A stretch of 64,000 nt of DNA from contig JAKSXM010000237.1 of assembly GCA_022575985.1 (NCBI GenBank), positions 6,528,501-6,592,500 of the forward strand, in the 5' to 3' direction. A model generated the notes under the pieces. The model ran no database searches, was not told the DNA's origin, and saw only the letters and a program-made list of their open reading frames with translations. A program made the position numbers and the translations under genes. This document shows, piece after piece, positions 1-11,228 of this stretch (position 1 is the first letter of the stretch; the number at the start of each line of letters is the position of its first letter). The DNA comes from Anagrus nilaparvatae (lineage: Eukaryota > Arthropoda > Insecta > Hymenoptera > Mymaridae).

Positions 1-797
1 CAAGGTTTTGCAACCTCTATAAAATAATGTAACCGGAGTCTACACTTTAAGCAGCGAGGTTTTTCAACTGGAAATTCAGTACAGTCAAATACAGCTTAAA
101 AATTTTTAAAGTCTTTAAAGCATTCTGGTAAACAATTTAAATTTTCTTCGTATGTTAGCCAATATACCAGATCATTTAAAATTTGAGCTAAGAATTCAAT
201 CATGTAATAAAAACTATATATAGCAGTTTGACGCTGTAATCCAAATAAAACTGCCAGACACCTGAAAGATAAATTTAAACGTAACTTTAATAAGCATAAA
301 ACTATTCTGTCTCTAAGAGAATTTGAAAATGTTTTTGCTCCGTTTTTCTCATACTTAGATGCTTCTTCTGTTAAGATATTTAACAAGTTGAATGCGGCAC
401 CGGAAAATGCAATAAGTTCTTCATCATTTCTAACCAAAGTCATTAAATTTCCTTTTTTATTATTATCAACCTGTTCCTTTTTTGCTATTTTTTGTACTCT
501 TTCTTGTTCTTCTTTATTAACTCTAGTGATTTCTTGATGGTCAACATAAATTGATCTACCTTCACTTTCATCTGCATCTATATCTATTTCTTCAAAAGAA
601 TTTGCTAATTCTGTATTATTTGATGTACTTGAATCATCATCAATAACAGATGCTTCTCGACACTGTTCACGATCATCATAAATATCTGCCTCAAGCATAT
701 CTGGATCAAAATTTAAATCAATGCAATATTTATCATCTTCTTCTTTATTATCTGGCAAATTGATGGACTTCTCAAATACAGATTTTTTCTGTTTCAC
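1..797 (-). pseudogene. DDE_4-type (ISL2EU/Harbinger-like) transposase, N-terminal part, runs off left edge
   Basis: The minus-strand frame from 797 to 96 reads 233 codons. An acidic, low-complexity N-terminus (residues 1-90) is followed at about residues 160-205 by a helix-turn-helix typical of DDE_4 transposases (RDRIVLCLLKLRLNLSFRCL, then LAVLFGLQRQTA). After an in-frame TAA at 96-98 the same frame continues to the window edge with FDCTEFPVEKPRCLKCR, which resembles the start of the catalytic domain with the first acidic residue in DCTE. The element is therefore interrupted by a stop and the rest lies outside the window. In this family the protein cuts and joins transposon ends in the nucleus. 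An opposed partial copy lies at 2651-2989. Family assignment is by motif only. Confidence 0.72.
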
Positions 798-1499
798 AAT
801 AAATTGTTTAAATTATTCTTCAGTAAAGTCAGAGTTAATTTGAAACTAAATATTGATGGAATTGCACATTTTTTTAATTTTTTTATTTTGGAGTTAGGAG
901 CTGCAAAAAAATTTATATACATTAAAATATATCTTGGATATAATTTATTAATCTTATGATTAGATAACGAATATTATTAGATAGTTAAATTTCACATTTT
1001 TTAAAATAAACTTTCGAAATACCTAATGCATAATTTTCGGTCTTGAAATGCAAGCTGCAAACAAATATTTTTTTTTTTTGCTAATTGCTTTATTTAACCT
1101 ACAATTTTTAATTGGTTATTTGTAGATTATTTTCTGGAAGCTTGTGAAAACTTAAATTTCCGAAATTCGATGTCATTTTGCAATTTTCCACGGCGCATGC
1201 AAGGGAACATTTAAGTATTTCGTAAAAAAACATTTTTATTTTATTCATTTTTAATTTAAGAAAATATTTATATTTCAAACGATGCTTTGGAGATCCTCAG
1301 TAGTATCATTCTAGGGGGCGTCAGACTCACATATCATGACGAATTCTCTTCAAATTTTTCTAAGTGGGGCGCATAAATCAACTAATAGAAACTTCTGCTC
1401 AAGGTACATGCTGCATATAAAATCATTCAAAATATTATTTGCTTTTTGAAATTTTATACGACTTTACAGACAATTCAGTTAAATAATTAATTTAATGTA
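798..1499. other. AT-rich stretch, no gene recognised
   Basis: Long A and T runs with no coding frame or repeat unit that I can support. It probably holds the 5' flank of the minus-strand transposase copy. Confidence 0.5.
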
Positions 1500-1740
1500 T
1501 TTTTAAAAAAATACATCAATTTAAGTATATTTTTGCTCAACGTTTCGGTAATCTAAACGATCACCCTTAACAAGAGCTGTAAATTAACATTTTTTTAAAA
1601 AAATATATTAATTTACAGCTCTTGATAAGGGTGATAAATTAATATATTTTTAAGAAAATAAATCAATTTAAGTATGTTTTTGCTCAACGTTTCGGTAATC
1701 TAAACGATCAACCTTATTAAGAGCTGTAAATTAATACATT
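1500..1740. repeat. Tandem duplication (about 135 bp unit) with hammerhead-like modules
   Basis: Two copies of a segment with TCAATTTAAGTAT, TTTTTGCTCAACGTTTCGGT, a TCTAAACGATCA block and GAGCTGTAAATTAA occur at about 1515-1590 and 1660-1735. A reverse-complement piece (ACAGCTCTTGATAAGGGTGA) lies between them at 1615-1635. Read on the minus strand each copy gives GGTGATCG, a GGT/ACC stem and GAAACGTTG, which resembles a decayed hammerhead core. Confidence 0.6.
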
Positions 1741-1786
1741 TTTTAAATTTTTCACATTAATACATGTAAATTAATACATATAAAGA

Positions 1787-2640
1787 GGCATATAAAGTGG
1801 CGACATTAGATGAATTTTTTAACTTATTTAAAAATTTTGAATTTACGCGGGTTTTAAATGTCGGTACAGAAGGTACTTAGTGTTTCGATCAACACTAACA
1901 CATAGATCTCATCAGTGTAGCTGTGTGTGTTAGTGTATGTGCTACAGACGCTGATGTAAACACGTCCTTATTTTTCTTATATAGTTAACAAATGGTAATT
2001 TTAGCGCTTGTGAGGACGACTCACATTGCTTTAGCCATCTGTTCTGTATATAGGAAATGATGTTATATATATGTTTATTAAGATGCGAGTTGAATGTTAT
2101 AACTCAGAGCGTTATTAGGTCCAAGCTCTATATATGAATGATAATAATTTTTATTACTCGTTTGTAATTCTTAAACAATAATAATTATAATCGACCTTTA
2201 CGAGTACATGATATTAAATGAATTTACAAATTCATCGCCCACGCTTTTTATATGTGAATGCTTATCGTCATCTCTTTTTTTTATTGAGGCATATAAAGTG
2301 GCGACATTAGATGAATTTTCATATATAGAACTTGGACCTAATAACGCTCTGAGTTATAACATTCAACTCGCTTTTTAATAAATATATATATATAACATCA
2401 TTTCCTAATTGTCTTGATTGAAACGCTAGGTACCTTCTGTACCAACATTTAAAACCCGCGTAAATTCAAAATTTTTAAATAAGTTTAAAAATTCATCTAA
2501 TGTCGCCACTTTATATGCCTCAATAAAAAAAAGAGATGACGATAAGCATCCGCATATAAAAAGCGTGGGCAATGAATTTGTAAATTCATTTAATATCATG
2601 TACTCGTAAAGGTCGATTATAAATATTATTGTTTAATAAA
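1787..2640. repeat. Nested palindromic repeat block (foldback-like)
   Basis: The segment starting GAGGCATATAAAGTGGCGAC at 1787 runs to about 1890 and returns in reverse complement at 2415-2521. A partial direct copy begins at 2285. Block 2040-2140 is the reverse complement of 2305-2410, and 2180-2285 that of 2520-2630. The DNA can fold into several competing long hairpins. There is no coding frame. It lies between two opposed transposase fragments, so it may be the folded remains of their element or a foldback inserted between them. Confidence 0.7.
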
Positions 2641-2650
2641 AAAGTGAATT

Positions 2651-2989
2651 GAATGACTTTGGTAAGAAATTATGAAGAACTTATTGCATTTACCGGTGCC
2701 TCATTTAACTAGTTAAATATCTTAACAGAAGAAGCATCTAAGTATGAGAAAAACGGAGCACAAACATTTTCAAATTATCTTAGAGACAAAATAGTTTTAT
2801 GCTTATGTAAGTTACGTTTAAATTTATCTTGCAGATGTCTGGCAGTTTTATTTGGATTACAGCGTCAAACTGCTGTATATAGTTTTTATTACATGATTGA
2901 ATTCTTAGCTCAAATTTTAATTGATCTGGTATATTGGCTAACATACCAAGAAAATTTGAATTGTTTGCTAGAATGCTTTAAACACTAAC
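2651..2989 (+). pseudogene. DDE_4-type transposase fragment (inverted partial copy)
   Basis: The plus-strand translation matches the helix-turn-helix part of the minus-strand copy at 96-450 almost residue for residue (MTLVRNYEELIAFTGASFN, stop, LNILTEEASKYEKNG, then LRDKIVLCLCKLRLNLSCRC and FGLQRQTA). It lacks the acidic N-terminus and the catalytic domain. It has an internal stop after GASFN and ends at TAA after CLLECFKH. Substitutions are scattered, so the two copies diverged some time ago. It is a dead fragment in inverted orientation to the first copy. Confidence 0.75.
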
Positions 2990-4257
2990 TTTTTTCTACT
3001 TTAAAGACTCAATAATTATTCATTCTAGCGTTTAAATGTTAATGTAATATTTATTATAATATTTTAGAATCTGTTAATTTTACATTCTTAAAATTTAAAT
3101 TTAAAATTCTGTTTAATAAATTTTTTATTATTATATACTTTATATTAAGTTTTTAATAAACTTAATTATATATTTATTAACTAAATTTATATTAAGTTTT
3201 TTAAAATTCAACTTTATAATTAATGTAGTTATCAGGAAATGTTATTAGAGTCAAATTTATTGGCCATACCACCACTAAATTGCTTATTTTTTTAATAAAT
3301 TGAAATGTGGTGGGTAGAATATTGTGAATATATGTATATAAATTACTATGTGTGTGTGCAACTACCCTAAAAAGGAATGTTTTTGCTATTTTTTTTACTG
3401 TCAATGTTATGATTTGGTTTACATGGGTTTTTTCGCTCATCACAATTTTAGGGAAATTTCATATGAAAAATTAATTTATTACCCTTAAATTTTCAAAATT
3501 ACCTCTAAAAAAATTTTTTTGCTATTTTTGCACTTTAACTGTTCAGATTAAATTCAAATAGATTTATAAATCTTTTAAGTTACCAATTCGTGGATACTTT
3601 ATATCTTTCTAAAACAAACCTGTCATATTAAGGTCAAGAAATTAATTTGTAATAAACAATTCTGAAAAAATTCGTGCTAACTTAATTTTTGCTAATTTAA
3701 GGATGAGAATTTACTTTTTAATAAAAAATTCTTATTAAGTGACCTAAAAAACCTATAGAAGACCAAATCTGGTGGTGGATGGAAAGATTACCACCCCCCC
3801 TATATTTAACTAGAGTAACACCAGAAGCGTCTGTAATTTCTCATGATTACATATAATAGGTCTTTAGAAAAAAAAATCATGATTTTCGTGAAAACTTCCA
3901 CCGTTTACTCGCACTTTTTTGAATAAATATTCAGTTTTTTTTTATAAAATGAAGAAAATTTACCGGAAATGTTTTATTTAATTCTTTTTTTTTAACGTAT
4001 TGAGACCACCTAATGAATATTAACAACACTTAATAGCACTCAGAAATAATCACAAAATATTTATAATATCCGAGAAAAAATTACTATTAAAAAATTACTA
4101 ATAGATTTGACTAGCTATAAAGAAAAATATTATACACAATACAGGAGAATAATTGAACGCCTGTTTAAATTCAACTTTTCTTCTTAGTTGCAATCTTTGC
4201 TATTCAAGATTATATAAATTTTTTTTTTATTTTTAAGTTAAACTTTTTGTTTTATAG
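2990..4257. other. AT-rich, no gene recognised; probable upstream intron sequence
   Basis: Only short frames with T-rich or N-rich translations. The segment ends in a pyrimidine-rich tract and TTTTATAG, the 3' splice site of the acetyl-CoA synthetase exon. If that gene is intact, part of this stretch is its intron. Confidence 0.45.
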
Positions 4258-4503
4258 GTGCAAGAAGAGATATAGATGGGTACCTGTGGATAACTGGTAG
4301 AATTGATGATATGTTGAATGTATCTGGGCATCTTTTGTCAACTGCTGAAGTTGAAAGCGTTTTAACCAAACACCCTGCAGTTGCTGAAGCTGCAGTTGTC
4401 AGTAAGGTACACCCTTTGAAAGGAGAATGCTTATACTGTTTTGTAACTTTAAATGAAGGAAAATCTTTTGAAAGGCAACTTGAAAATGAACTGAAGGAAA
4501 TAG
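4258..4503 (+). CDS. ACSS2-like: Acetyl-CoA synthetase (AMP-forming), one internal exon near the C-terminus
   Basis: The exon is 246 nt, in frame, without stops. It reads [20 protein letters not shown], then [14 protein letters not shown], then a segment ending [17 protein letters not shown]. This is the hinge and C-terminal lid of the ATP-dependent enzyme that makes acetyl-CoA from acetate, ATP and CoA in cytosol or nucleus. The [24 protein letters not shown] stretch is strongly conserved across the family. A T-rich tract plus TATAG precedes it (acceptor AG at 4256-4257) and GTGAAT follows (donor at 4504), giving phase 1 at the end. The next exon, with the PKTRSGKIMRR catalytic-lysine motif, was not found downstream in the window, nor were AMP-binding exons upstream. 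It is either one exon of a gene with very long introns or a captured fragment. The lack of damage favours the former. Confidence 0.85.
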
Positions 4504-5989
4504 GTGAATATTTAATATTGTTTAATACGTTTCTTTTTTTCTCGTTAGAAAATTATTCGAAATCGTCAACCAACTGTGAAAGTCTGACCGGTGTTACCAT
4601 ATAGGTTACGTAGAAATATGATGAAATTGTTCTAAAAAGTCCCATCGTGCATTCATTTGCATGAGTGTATAAAAGAGTTAATCATATAACACCCATGTAC
4701 CTCATGAGACTAAGCAGTATACGATAAATAGTTAGATTCTTACTAACGAAAACACGCGAAACCCACCAGAGGTTTAATATTAAAGACTATTATTAACTTA
4801 ATTTAATTGTTTTTACAAAATATATACAAATTATTATTTTTTGCAGCAAAATTGGATGAATTTATTTAACTTATCAGCGAACGTGCAACCAAGAAATAAA
4901 ACCTTATACGTGAAAATAAAAGCTCCTATCTTTAGGAGTGATCAAAACTCAACAGATACTTCCGTTTTTTGGCAGATATTTGACTCTATACTCGCATTTA
5001 CTACCTATACTTCTCCCTTAGAATTTTTTACTGTCTCTTTGTATTACACTACCACAATTCTCACATGAAGTAGAAGTAGAAACTACATTCTACCTTTCTC
5101 CTGTAACTACTAAAAAAGTTACTAAAACGCTAACAAAGATACTTCCTAAAATACCTCCACCACTGTCCTCTTCAGACCCCTGCCCAGTAGCGAATATGTA
5201 ATAGAGAGATTAATTATTGATCGGATTGTTGCTTATCTAGAAACTAATAACTTAATAAATATTCATCTGGATATACGAAAAATTTCAGTACTTTGATGGT
5301 TCTACTGAACCTAAATTAACCTAGCCCTAAATTTATTATAAATCAGAGTCATTTTTCGTGGAATTTAATTTTAAAGTTTTCTCTATAGAGTCAAAGTCTG
5401 TTACACCCCTTTGTGATGCGCCGCTAAGTATATTACAAAATAGTTTAAAAACTAGCCTGCTGATTTAGGGGTCTATCGTATTTTAAGGGTTAATTATGTA
5501 ATGGATTTTTTTTATGGGAAGAAAAGTATTTAAATGAAGCGTGTATGACTTGCATGGTCGGGTCTTTAAAGCTGTCCCAAAGTGATTCTTTGTGAAATTT
5601 TAACCAAAAATAAGTCACTAGCTCAATTTTTAGCCTCAAAGAATGAAATCTTGATTTTTGGCAGCCATTTTTGTGTTTTGGAATTTAAAAAAAAAGGAAG
5701 AAAAATGAGGAATTTTTCTTATTTTTTCTGTTAAAAACTATTATTAACATGAAAAATTTTTTCTATTTAGATCCGTATAGAAAATTTACCTGGCTATCTG
5801 ATTTCGGTGTCTATTTTTATTATTTATTTATTTACACTAGAATTTTTACATTAAATGTACATAATAATTACATAAATAATTATTTCCACATGCAAGTAAG
5901 ATAATTAATAAAACGTTATCCGAACATCTAGGATCTAGCTTATCATAAAATATAAGAAAAAAAAAATATAATTACTTGTTATAAAAACA
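4504..5989. other. AT-rich stretch, no recognised gene; possible retroelement debris near 4845-5200
   Basis: From 4845 the frames show broken coding-like text (KLDEFI, stop, LISERATKK) and at about 5140 a proline-rich KILPKIPPPLSSSDPCP. This could be old retroelement gag but is too weak to assign. The remainder shows nothing. If the preceding exon is live, this is intron sequence. Confidence 0.35.
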
Positions 5990-6696
5990 TTATTTAATTT
6001 AAAACAAAATAATAAACTACAAAAACAAAAAGAAAAATTAAAAACGTAATATGTAACCATTAACAATGAATTTAAAAAATTAAAAATTAATGTGAATAGT
6101 TATAAAAATCTAAATAATAATGATAAAGGTAAATTAGAAGTTATTATTAATGGAAATTAACTAAAAGCTAATTGATAAAATAACAGATAAAAATAATATT
6201 TTAAAAGCTGTAGTACAAAAACAATACGACCAAAAAAGTAATACATACTCTTCAGCCCTACAAAACAAAAACACAAAAATAATTGTTCCAAACATAATAA
6301 TAAAAACAAAAGAAAAAAAGTAAATATTCAAAAAACAGAAATTTATAAAATTTTAATGAGCAAATAAAGGCTCTATTCCAAAAATATGAGTACAATAAAA
6401 ACACAAACACAATTACTATTAAGTGTAAAAATACAGAGCAGACAAACGAAGACAAAGGAAAACTTGAAGAAAAGCTACATGAAAATCATAACATAGACAT
6501 ACAAGAAGCTAAAGATTTACAAATCTAAATTACTGGTATAGAAAATGGTACGACAGATGAACAGCTAAAAGAAGATATAAATCTTAGAAATTTTTAACCA
6601 AGTGATACAAATTATAATAGTGATACAAGTTGTAACCACGTATAAAAGTGGGAAAAATAGAAGTGCTATAATCCATAACATAACAAATTGAAAACA
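5990..6696 (+). pseudogene. Non-LTR retrotransposon ORF1, 5' part (split by hairpin element)
   Basis: The plus-strand frames show lysine/asparagine/glutamine-rich, coiled-coil-like text (for example KLQKQKEKLKT and NNEFKKLKINVNSYK). Later comes IQEAKDLQI, stop, ITGIENGTTDEQLKEDIN, which resembles the region after the coiled coil in LINE ORF1 proteins. Several stops interrupt it. The sequence breaks at 6697, where the long hairpin begins, and zinc-knuckle coding resumes at about 9920 beyond it. I infer that both sides belonged to one ORF1. Confidence 0.5.
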
Positions 6697-9600
6697 CCCA
6701 CGTAGAAAAGTGACAAATTCGTAACAAACTTTGTACAAAGTTAAGTTTGTACAAAGTTTTTTACGAATTTGCTGATTGAGACACTTTATACTTTGTAAAA
6801 TTTTATTTTATACTGCTTAAGTTTGTACAAACTTAATCACAGCTGATAACGTTGTTTTTTGAAACTTGGTGTAGATAATCTCCTAAGCTATATTTGTAGA
6901 CACAAAGAAGTTTTTAAGTTTGTTTTAACTTGGGATAAACTCTGTATGAACTCTGTATAATTGATATCAAAATCATAAGATCTCCCAAAATCTTACGCAA
7001 AAATCTTACACAAATATCCATAGGTTTGTCGAAACTTAGGATTAATTTGGTGTTAGATTTTTTTTTATATCTTTAACTGTAAATCGATGATACCAAGTTA
7101 TCAAAAAGTTAATAATAAAACAGTTTTTTTTAACACAAAATTTCAGAGTCAACAATACTAAGTTTTTATCAAGCTCTAAGCAACTTTGTGAATACTTTAT
7201 ATTTTGGACTTTAAAATTTCAAGCAAAATAAAAAGTTTTAATAACTTTTTATTAGCTCTGTAATAATTAGGCTGAAACTGCAAAAGCAGCTTTTTTTGCT
7301 TAATATTTCAAAGTCCAAAATATAAAGTTTTAACAAAGTTGATTAAAGTTTACTAAAAACTTAGTATTGCTGACTTAGAAATTTTAAATTCCAATAATTT
7401 TTTTTCACCTTTGTGCTAATTATGTACAAGGTCAAAATTTGCTATATTTTTCAATAAAATTTCAAAGTCAAAAATTTCCAACTTTTTAAAAACTTATAAT
7501 CAACTTATCATTTTTTTTAAAGTACATTGGAATATTTTTAAATTTGACTTATAATTTTTTTTACCCAATAATTTTTTTTAAAGTTACCAAAAATTTTACA
7601 GGTTAACCTAAATTCTCTCTCTCTTATATTTTTATCACTAAAAATAGAAAAAAAAATGAATTTAGGTTAATTTTGCAGAAATTTTTTGAAAAAACAGAAA
7701 AAAAAATTATGAAAGATAAGAAAAAATATAAGCAAAATTTAAAAACTCACCTCTGTACTTTAACCATTAAACTAAAAAAAAAATTGTTTATGGACATTTG
7801 TCGTTACGACAAGCCGACGAATTTTCGCTGCTGCACCATTTCAAAAAATAACCACAAAAAAAACTCAAAAGAACTTTAATTTACTTCCTTGATTAGCTGG
7901 ACACACTTATTTGATTTATTATTTGATGCACAAATTTCTTCTTTTTTTTAATTAAAACCTTTATTAATTTACATTAACACAAAGAAAAAAAAAAATAATT
8001 AAAAAAAAATTTAATTAATTAATTAATTTTACTTCTTATAAAATTTTGGTGCAGCATCGCTGGCTGGTCGCGTCAGACTGATTTCTGCTGCAAATTCATT
8101 GTTTATTGACAATTGCATGACAACCAAATTTAAATTTTAACATAAAAAAAAATGAAGCAATGAAGATGTCTCAAATTTTTCATTTTTTTTTTATGTTAAA
8201 ATTTAAATGTGGTTGTCATGGAATTGTCAATAAACAATGAATTTGCAGCAGAAATAAGTCTGACGCGACCAGCCAGCGATGCTGCACCAAAATTTTATAA
8301 GAAGTAAAATTAATTAATTAATTAAATTTTTTTTAAATTATTTTTTTGCCCTCCCGGGCGTAAAACTCGTGTTTAAAGAATTTTCTGAACTCGTTCTACG
8401 CCTAGGTGGGCAAAAAATAGTGTAAGCATCATGGGCGAAATACTTTAGACACGAGCGTGAACACTTATCACTCGTGCCCGGCTTCGCCGAGCACTCGTGC
8501 TAGTGCTCACGCTAGTGCCGAAACCTTTACGCCCTTGATACTTAAAATACTATTTTTTCTTTGTGTTAATGTAAATTAATAAAGGTTTTAATTAAAAAAA
8601 AGAAGAAATTTGTGCATCAAATAATAAATCAAATAAGAGTGTCCAGCTAATCAAGGAAGTAAATTAAAGTTCTTTTGAGTTTTTTTTGTGGTTATTTTTT
8701 GAAATGGTGCAGCAGCGAAAATTCGTCGGCTTGTCGTAACGACAAATGTCCATGGACAATTTTTTTTTTAGTTTAATGGTTAAAGTACAGAGGTGAGTTT
8801 TTAAATTTTGCTTATATTTTTTCTTATCTTTGATAATTTTTTTTTCTGTTTTTTCAAAAAATTTCTGCAAAATTAACCTAAATTCATTTTTTTTCTATTT
8901 TTAGTGATAAAAATATAAGAGAGAGAGAATTTAGGTTAACCTGTAAAATTTTTGGTAACTTTAAAAATAATTATTGGGTAAAAAAAATTATAAGTCAAAT
9001 TTAAAAATATTCCAATGTACTTTAAAAAAAATGATAAGTTGATTATAAGTTTTTAAAAAGTTGGAAATTTTTGACTTTGAAATTTTATTGAAAAATATAG
9101 CAAATTTTGACCTTGTACATAATTAGCACAAAGGTGATAAAAAATTATTGGAATTTAAAATTTCTAAGTCAGCAATACTAAGTTTTTAGTAAACTTTAAT
9201 CAACTTTGTTAAAACTTTATATTTTGGACTTTGAAATATTAAGCAAAAAAAGCTGCTTTTGCAGTTTTAGCCTAATTATTACAGAGCTAATAAAAAATTA
9301 TTAAAACTTTTTATTTTGCTTGAAATTTTAAAGTCCAAAATATAAAGTATTCACAAAGTTGCTTAGAGCTTGATAAAAACTTAGTATTGTTGACTCTGAA
9401 ATTTTGTGTTAAAAAAAACTGTTTTATTATCTTAGTACTAATTAAATACAAAGTTAATTATAGCGCATTATTCGACTTAAAATTTCTAAGTTAAAAATAT
9501 CAACTTTTTGATAACTTGGTATCATCGATTTACAGTTAAAGATATAAAAAAAAATCTAACACCAAATTAATCCTAAGTTTCGACAAACTTATGGATATTT

Positions 9601-9916
9601 GTGTAAGATTTTTGCGTAAGATTTTGGGAGATCTTATGATTTTGATATCAATTATACAGAGTTCATACAGAGTTTATCCTAAGTTAAAACCAACTTAAAA
9701 ACTTCTTTGTATCTTCAAATATAGCTTAGGAGATTATCTACACCAAGTTTCAAAAAACAACGTTATCAGCTGTGATTAAGTTTGTACAAACTTAATCCAG
9801 TATAAAATAAAATTTTACAAAGTATAAAGTGTCTCAATCAGCAAATTCGTAAAAAACTTTGTACAAACTTAACTTTGTACAAAGTTTGTTACGAATTTGT
9901 CACTTTTCTACGTGGG
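6697..9916. mobile_element. Giant foldback element: about 1.46-kb inverted arms around a 20-nt loop
   Basis: The left arm (6697-8159) and right arm (8178-9916) are near-perfect reverse complements, from CCCACGTAGAAAAGTGACAA at 6697 to its complement ending at 9916. The loop is about 8160-8177. The arms differ by two large indels: about 205 bp extra at 8348-8552 and about 75 bp present only at 9432-9506 (missing at 7108). Mirror frames at 7673-7879 (+) and 8664-8870 (-) have nearly identical 68-residue translations only because of the symmetry; they are lysine-rich and probably not genes. The element interrupts a non-LTR retrotransposon ORF1. No transposase is encoded, so it must have been mobilised in trans. 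A clear target-site duplication is not visible (the flanks share only CA). A transcript through it would form a very long double-stranded RNA. Confidence 0.88.
8348..8552. mobile_element. Short GC-richer insertion inside the right arm of the hairpin element
   Basis: The right arm matches the left arm up to TTATTTTTT and again from TTTCTTTGTGTTAATG. Between them lie about 205 bp with no counterpart at 7985-7995. It begins GCCCTCCCGGGCG and contains CTCGTGCCCGGCTTCGCCGA and several CTCGTG/CACGAG pairs that can form small hairpins. It looks like a small non-autonomous insertion that arrived after the arms formed. Confidence 0.65.
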
Positions 9917-10266
9917 CAGAAGGAACTATGTATGTTAGAACGCAAAGATGCAAAATTTTTGATAATATTAACTTAAAGCCCTGCTTAAATTGCTTTAGGT
10001 TCAATCACAATAAAAAAAAATGTAGGTATGATCCTGTGTGCCTCTTCTGTGGTAGAACACACAAATACACCAAATTTGAAAATAAAGTTAAAACATTGGC
10101 ATGTACAAAATGCAAATATTCAAACACCAAACTGAACACAAATTATGAAACAAATCGCTTATTAAATGATATAGAAAATTTTATGTTCCTGAAAAAGAAT
10201 TTAAAATTATATATTACAAATATGGAATATCCTGCAACACCCGAGGTACCTAGGAAAAATTGTTAA
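9917..10266 (+). pseudogene. Non-LTR retrotransposon ORF1, zinc-knuckle 3' part
   Basis: From 9928 the frame reads MYVRTQRCKIFDNINLK, then PCLNCFRFNHNKKKCRYDPV and CLFCGRTHKYTKFEN, then LACTKCKYSN. The first unit is C-x2-C-x4-H-x4-C; the second and third are Cys-pair units resembling LINE ORF1 nucleic-acid-binding knuckles. The frame stays open to TAA at 10264. In the element it would coat the RNA template. Its upstream half is displaced to before 6697 by the hairpin element. The apparent start at 9859 lies within the hairpin and is an artefact. Confidence 0.65.
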
Positions 10267-10306
10267 AAATAAAAAAAATATACATAATTAAAAATTTATC
10301 AAATTC

Positions 10307-10825
10307 ATGGATTCTTTTGAGAATATAAACCCAACAGAAATAATCTGCAGTCTACAAGACTATAATAATATATATAATATATATAATAATAACTATAACT
10401 ATCTACATAACTATAATACAAATAATTATGATGAATCTTGGAATAACTTCTTAAAAATTCTACATACCAACATTAGAAGTATTGAATTAAACTATGAAGA
10501 ACTATTATTTTGTTAAGAACAAATGGAAATAAAATCTGATATCATCTGTTGTACAGAAACTTGGCAAATCAAGAATTTGGAGATGTTCAACATTGATGGC
10601 TATAATAAATACTATAATCAAAGCCATATAGGGTAAGTACATGGAGTTTTCATTTACACAAAAGAAAACATTGCAGCTGAAGTTAAAACTGAAAAGATAG
10701 GTAGAATTTAAATACTTGAAAGAATTGTAACAAATACAAAATATAAAGGTTTATTGATAACAGTCATATATGGATCTCACGCATTAGAAAAAAAGTGTTT
10801 TATTAAATATTTAAAAAAATATTTG
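10307..10825 (+). pseudogene. Non-LTR retrotransposon ORF2, APE-type endonuclease N-terminus only
   Basis: An asparagine/tyrosine-rich leader is followed by LKILHTNIRSIELNYEELLF, a stop at 10514, then EIKSDIICCTETWQIKN and GVFIYTKENIAAEV in the same frame. HTNIRS and the TETW glutamate match the first and second catalytic blocks of APE-like endonucleases that nick the target. Further stops follow and the frame decays near 10825, before any reverse transcriptase. It lies 40 bp after the zinc-knuckle ORF, the usual ORF1-ORF2 order. The clade may be CR1/L2-like, not settled. Confidence 0.65.
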
Positions 10826-10914
10826 AAAAACAAAAAAAAATAAAAAATCATTCTACGCCATGCGAATGACTCCATGAATAAACAGATTGTTCAAAAAAAG
10901 GATTTAATTATCCT

Positions 10915-11228
10915 TTTATTAAGCAAGCAACCTCGCTATTTCAACCCGCAGGGCTGGCTGTCCTATGACACCAATGTTTATGCCATATGGCTCCGAGGCA
11001 GAGCCCAAGCGTCCCGACAAGAGAGAGGCAATTGACACGTTTGGGCTACGTGCGGAGATACAACTTACATAAGCTGCCATGGAAGACACGATCCGCGAGG
11101 TCGCCAGCAGCGTTATCCTCGGTTGAGACTTTACCGCTAGGGCCTTAAGTGGAGCATGCCTACAAACTACCCCAGGGGACGAAGCACAGTGTAGTAAAAA
11201 AAAAAAGTGTCCGAAAATCGGCTTAAAC
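10915..11228. other. GC-rich island of unknown origin, possibly R1-like LINE debris
   Basis: About 310 bp of roughly 50 per cent GC in very AT-rich surroundings. A 103-codon minus-strand frame is open, and a short piece (LLSGRLGSASEPYGINIGVI) faintly recalls the SEPY region of R1-clade endonucleases. The plus strand also has a fairly open frame. I cannot decide between retroelement debris and something else. Confidence 0.3.

Noticed and set aside
4841..5068. 75-codon frame after the acetyl-CoA synthetase exon as its next exon
   Set aside because: It lacks the expected lid sequence with the catalytic lysine and does not match the family; at best old retroelement debris.
7673..8870. Mirror-image 68-codon frames in the giant hairpin as a conserved gene pair
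   Set aside because: They are identical only because the DNA is palindromic; the text is lysine-rich, low complexity and matches no family.
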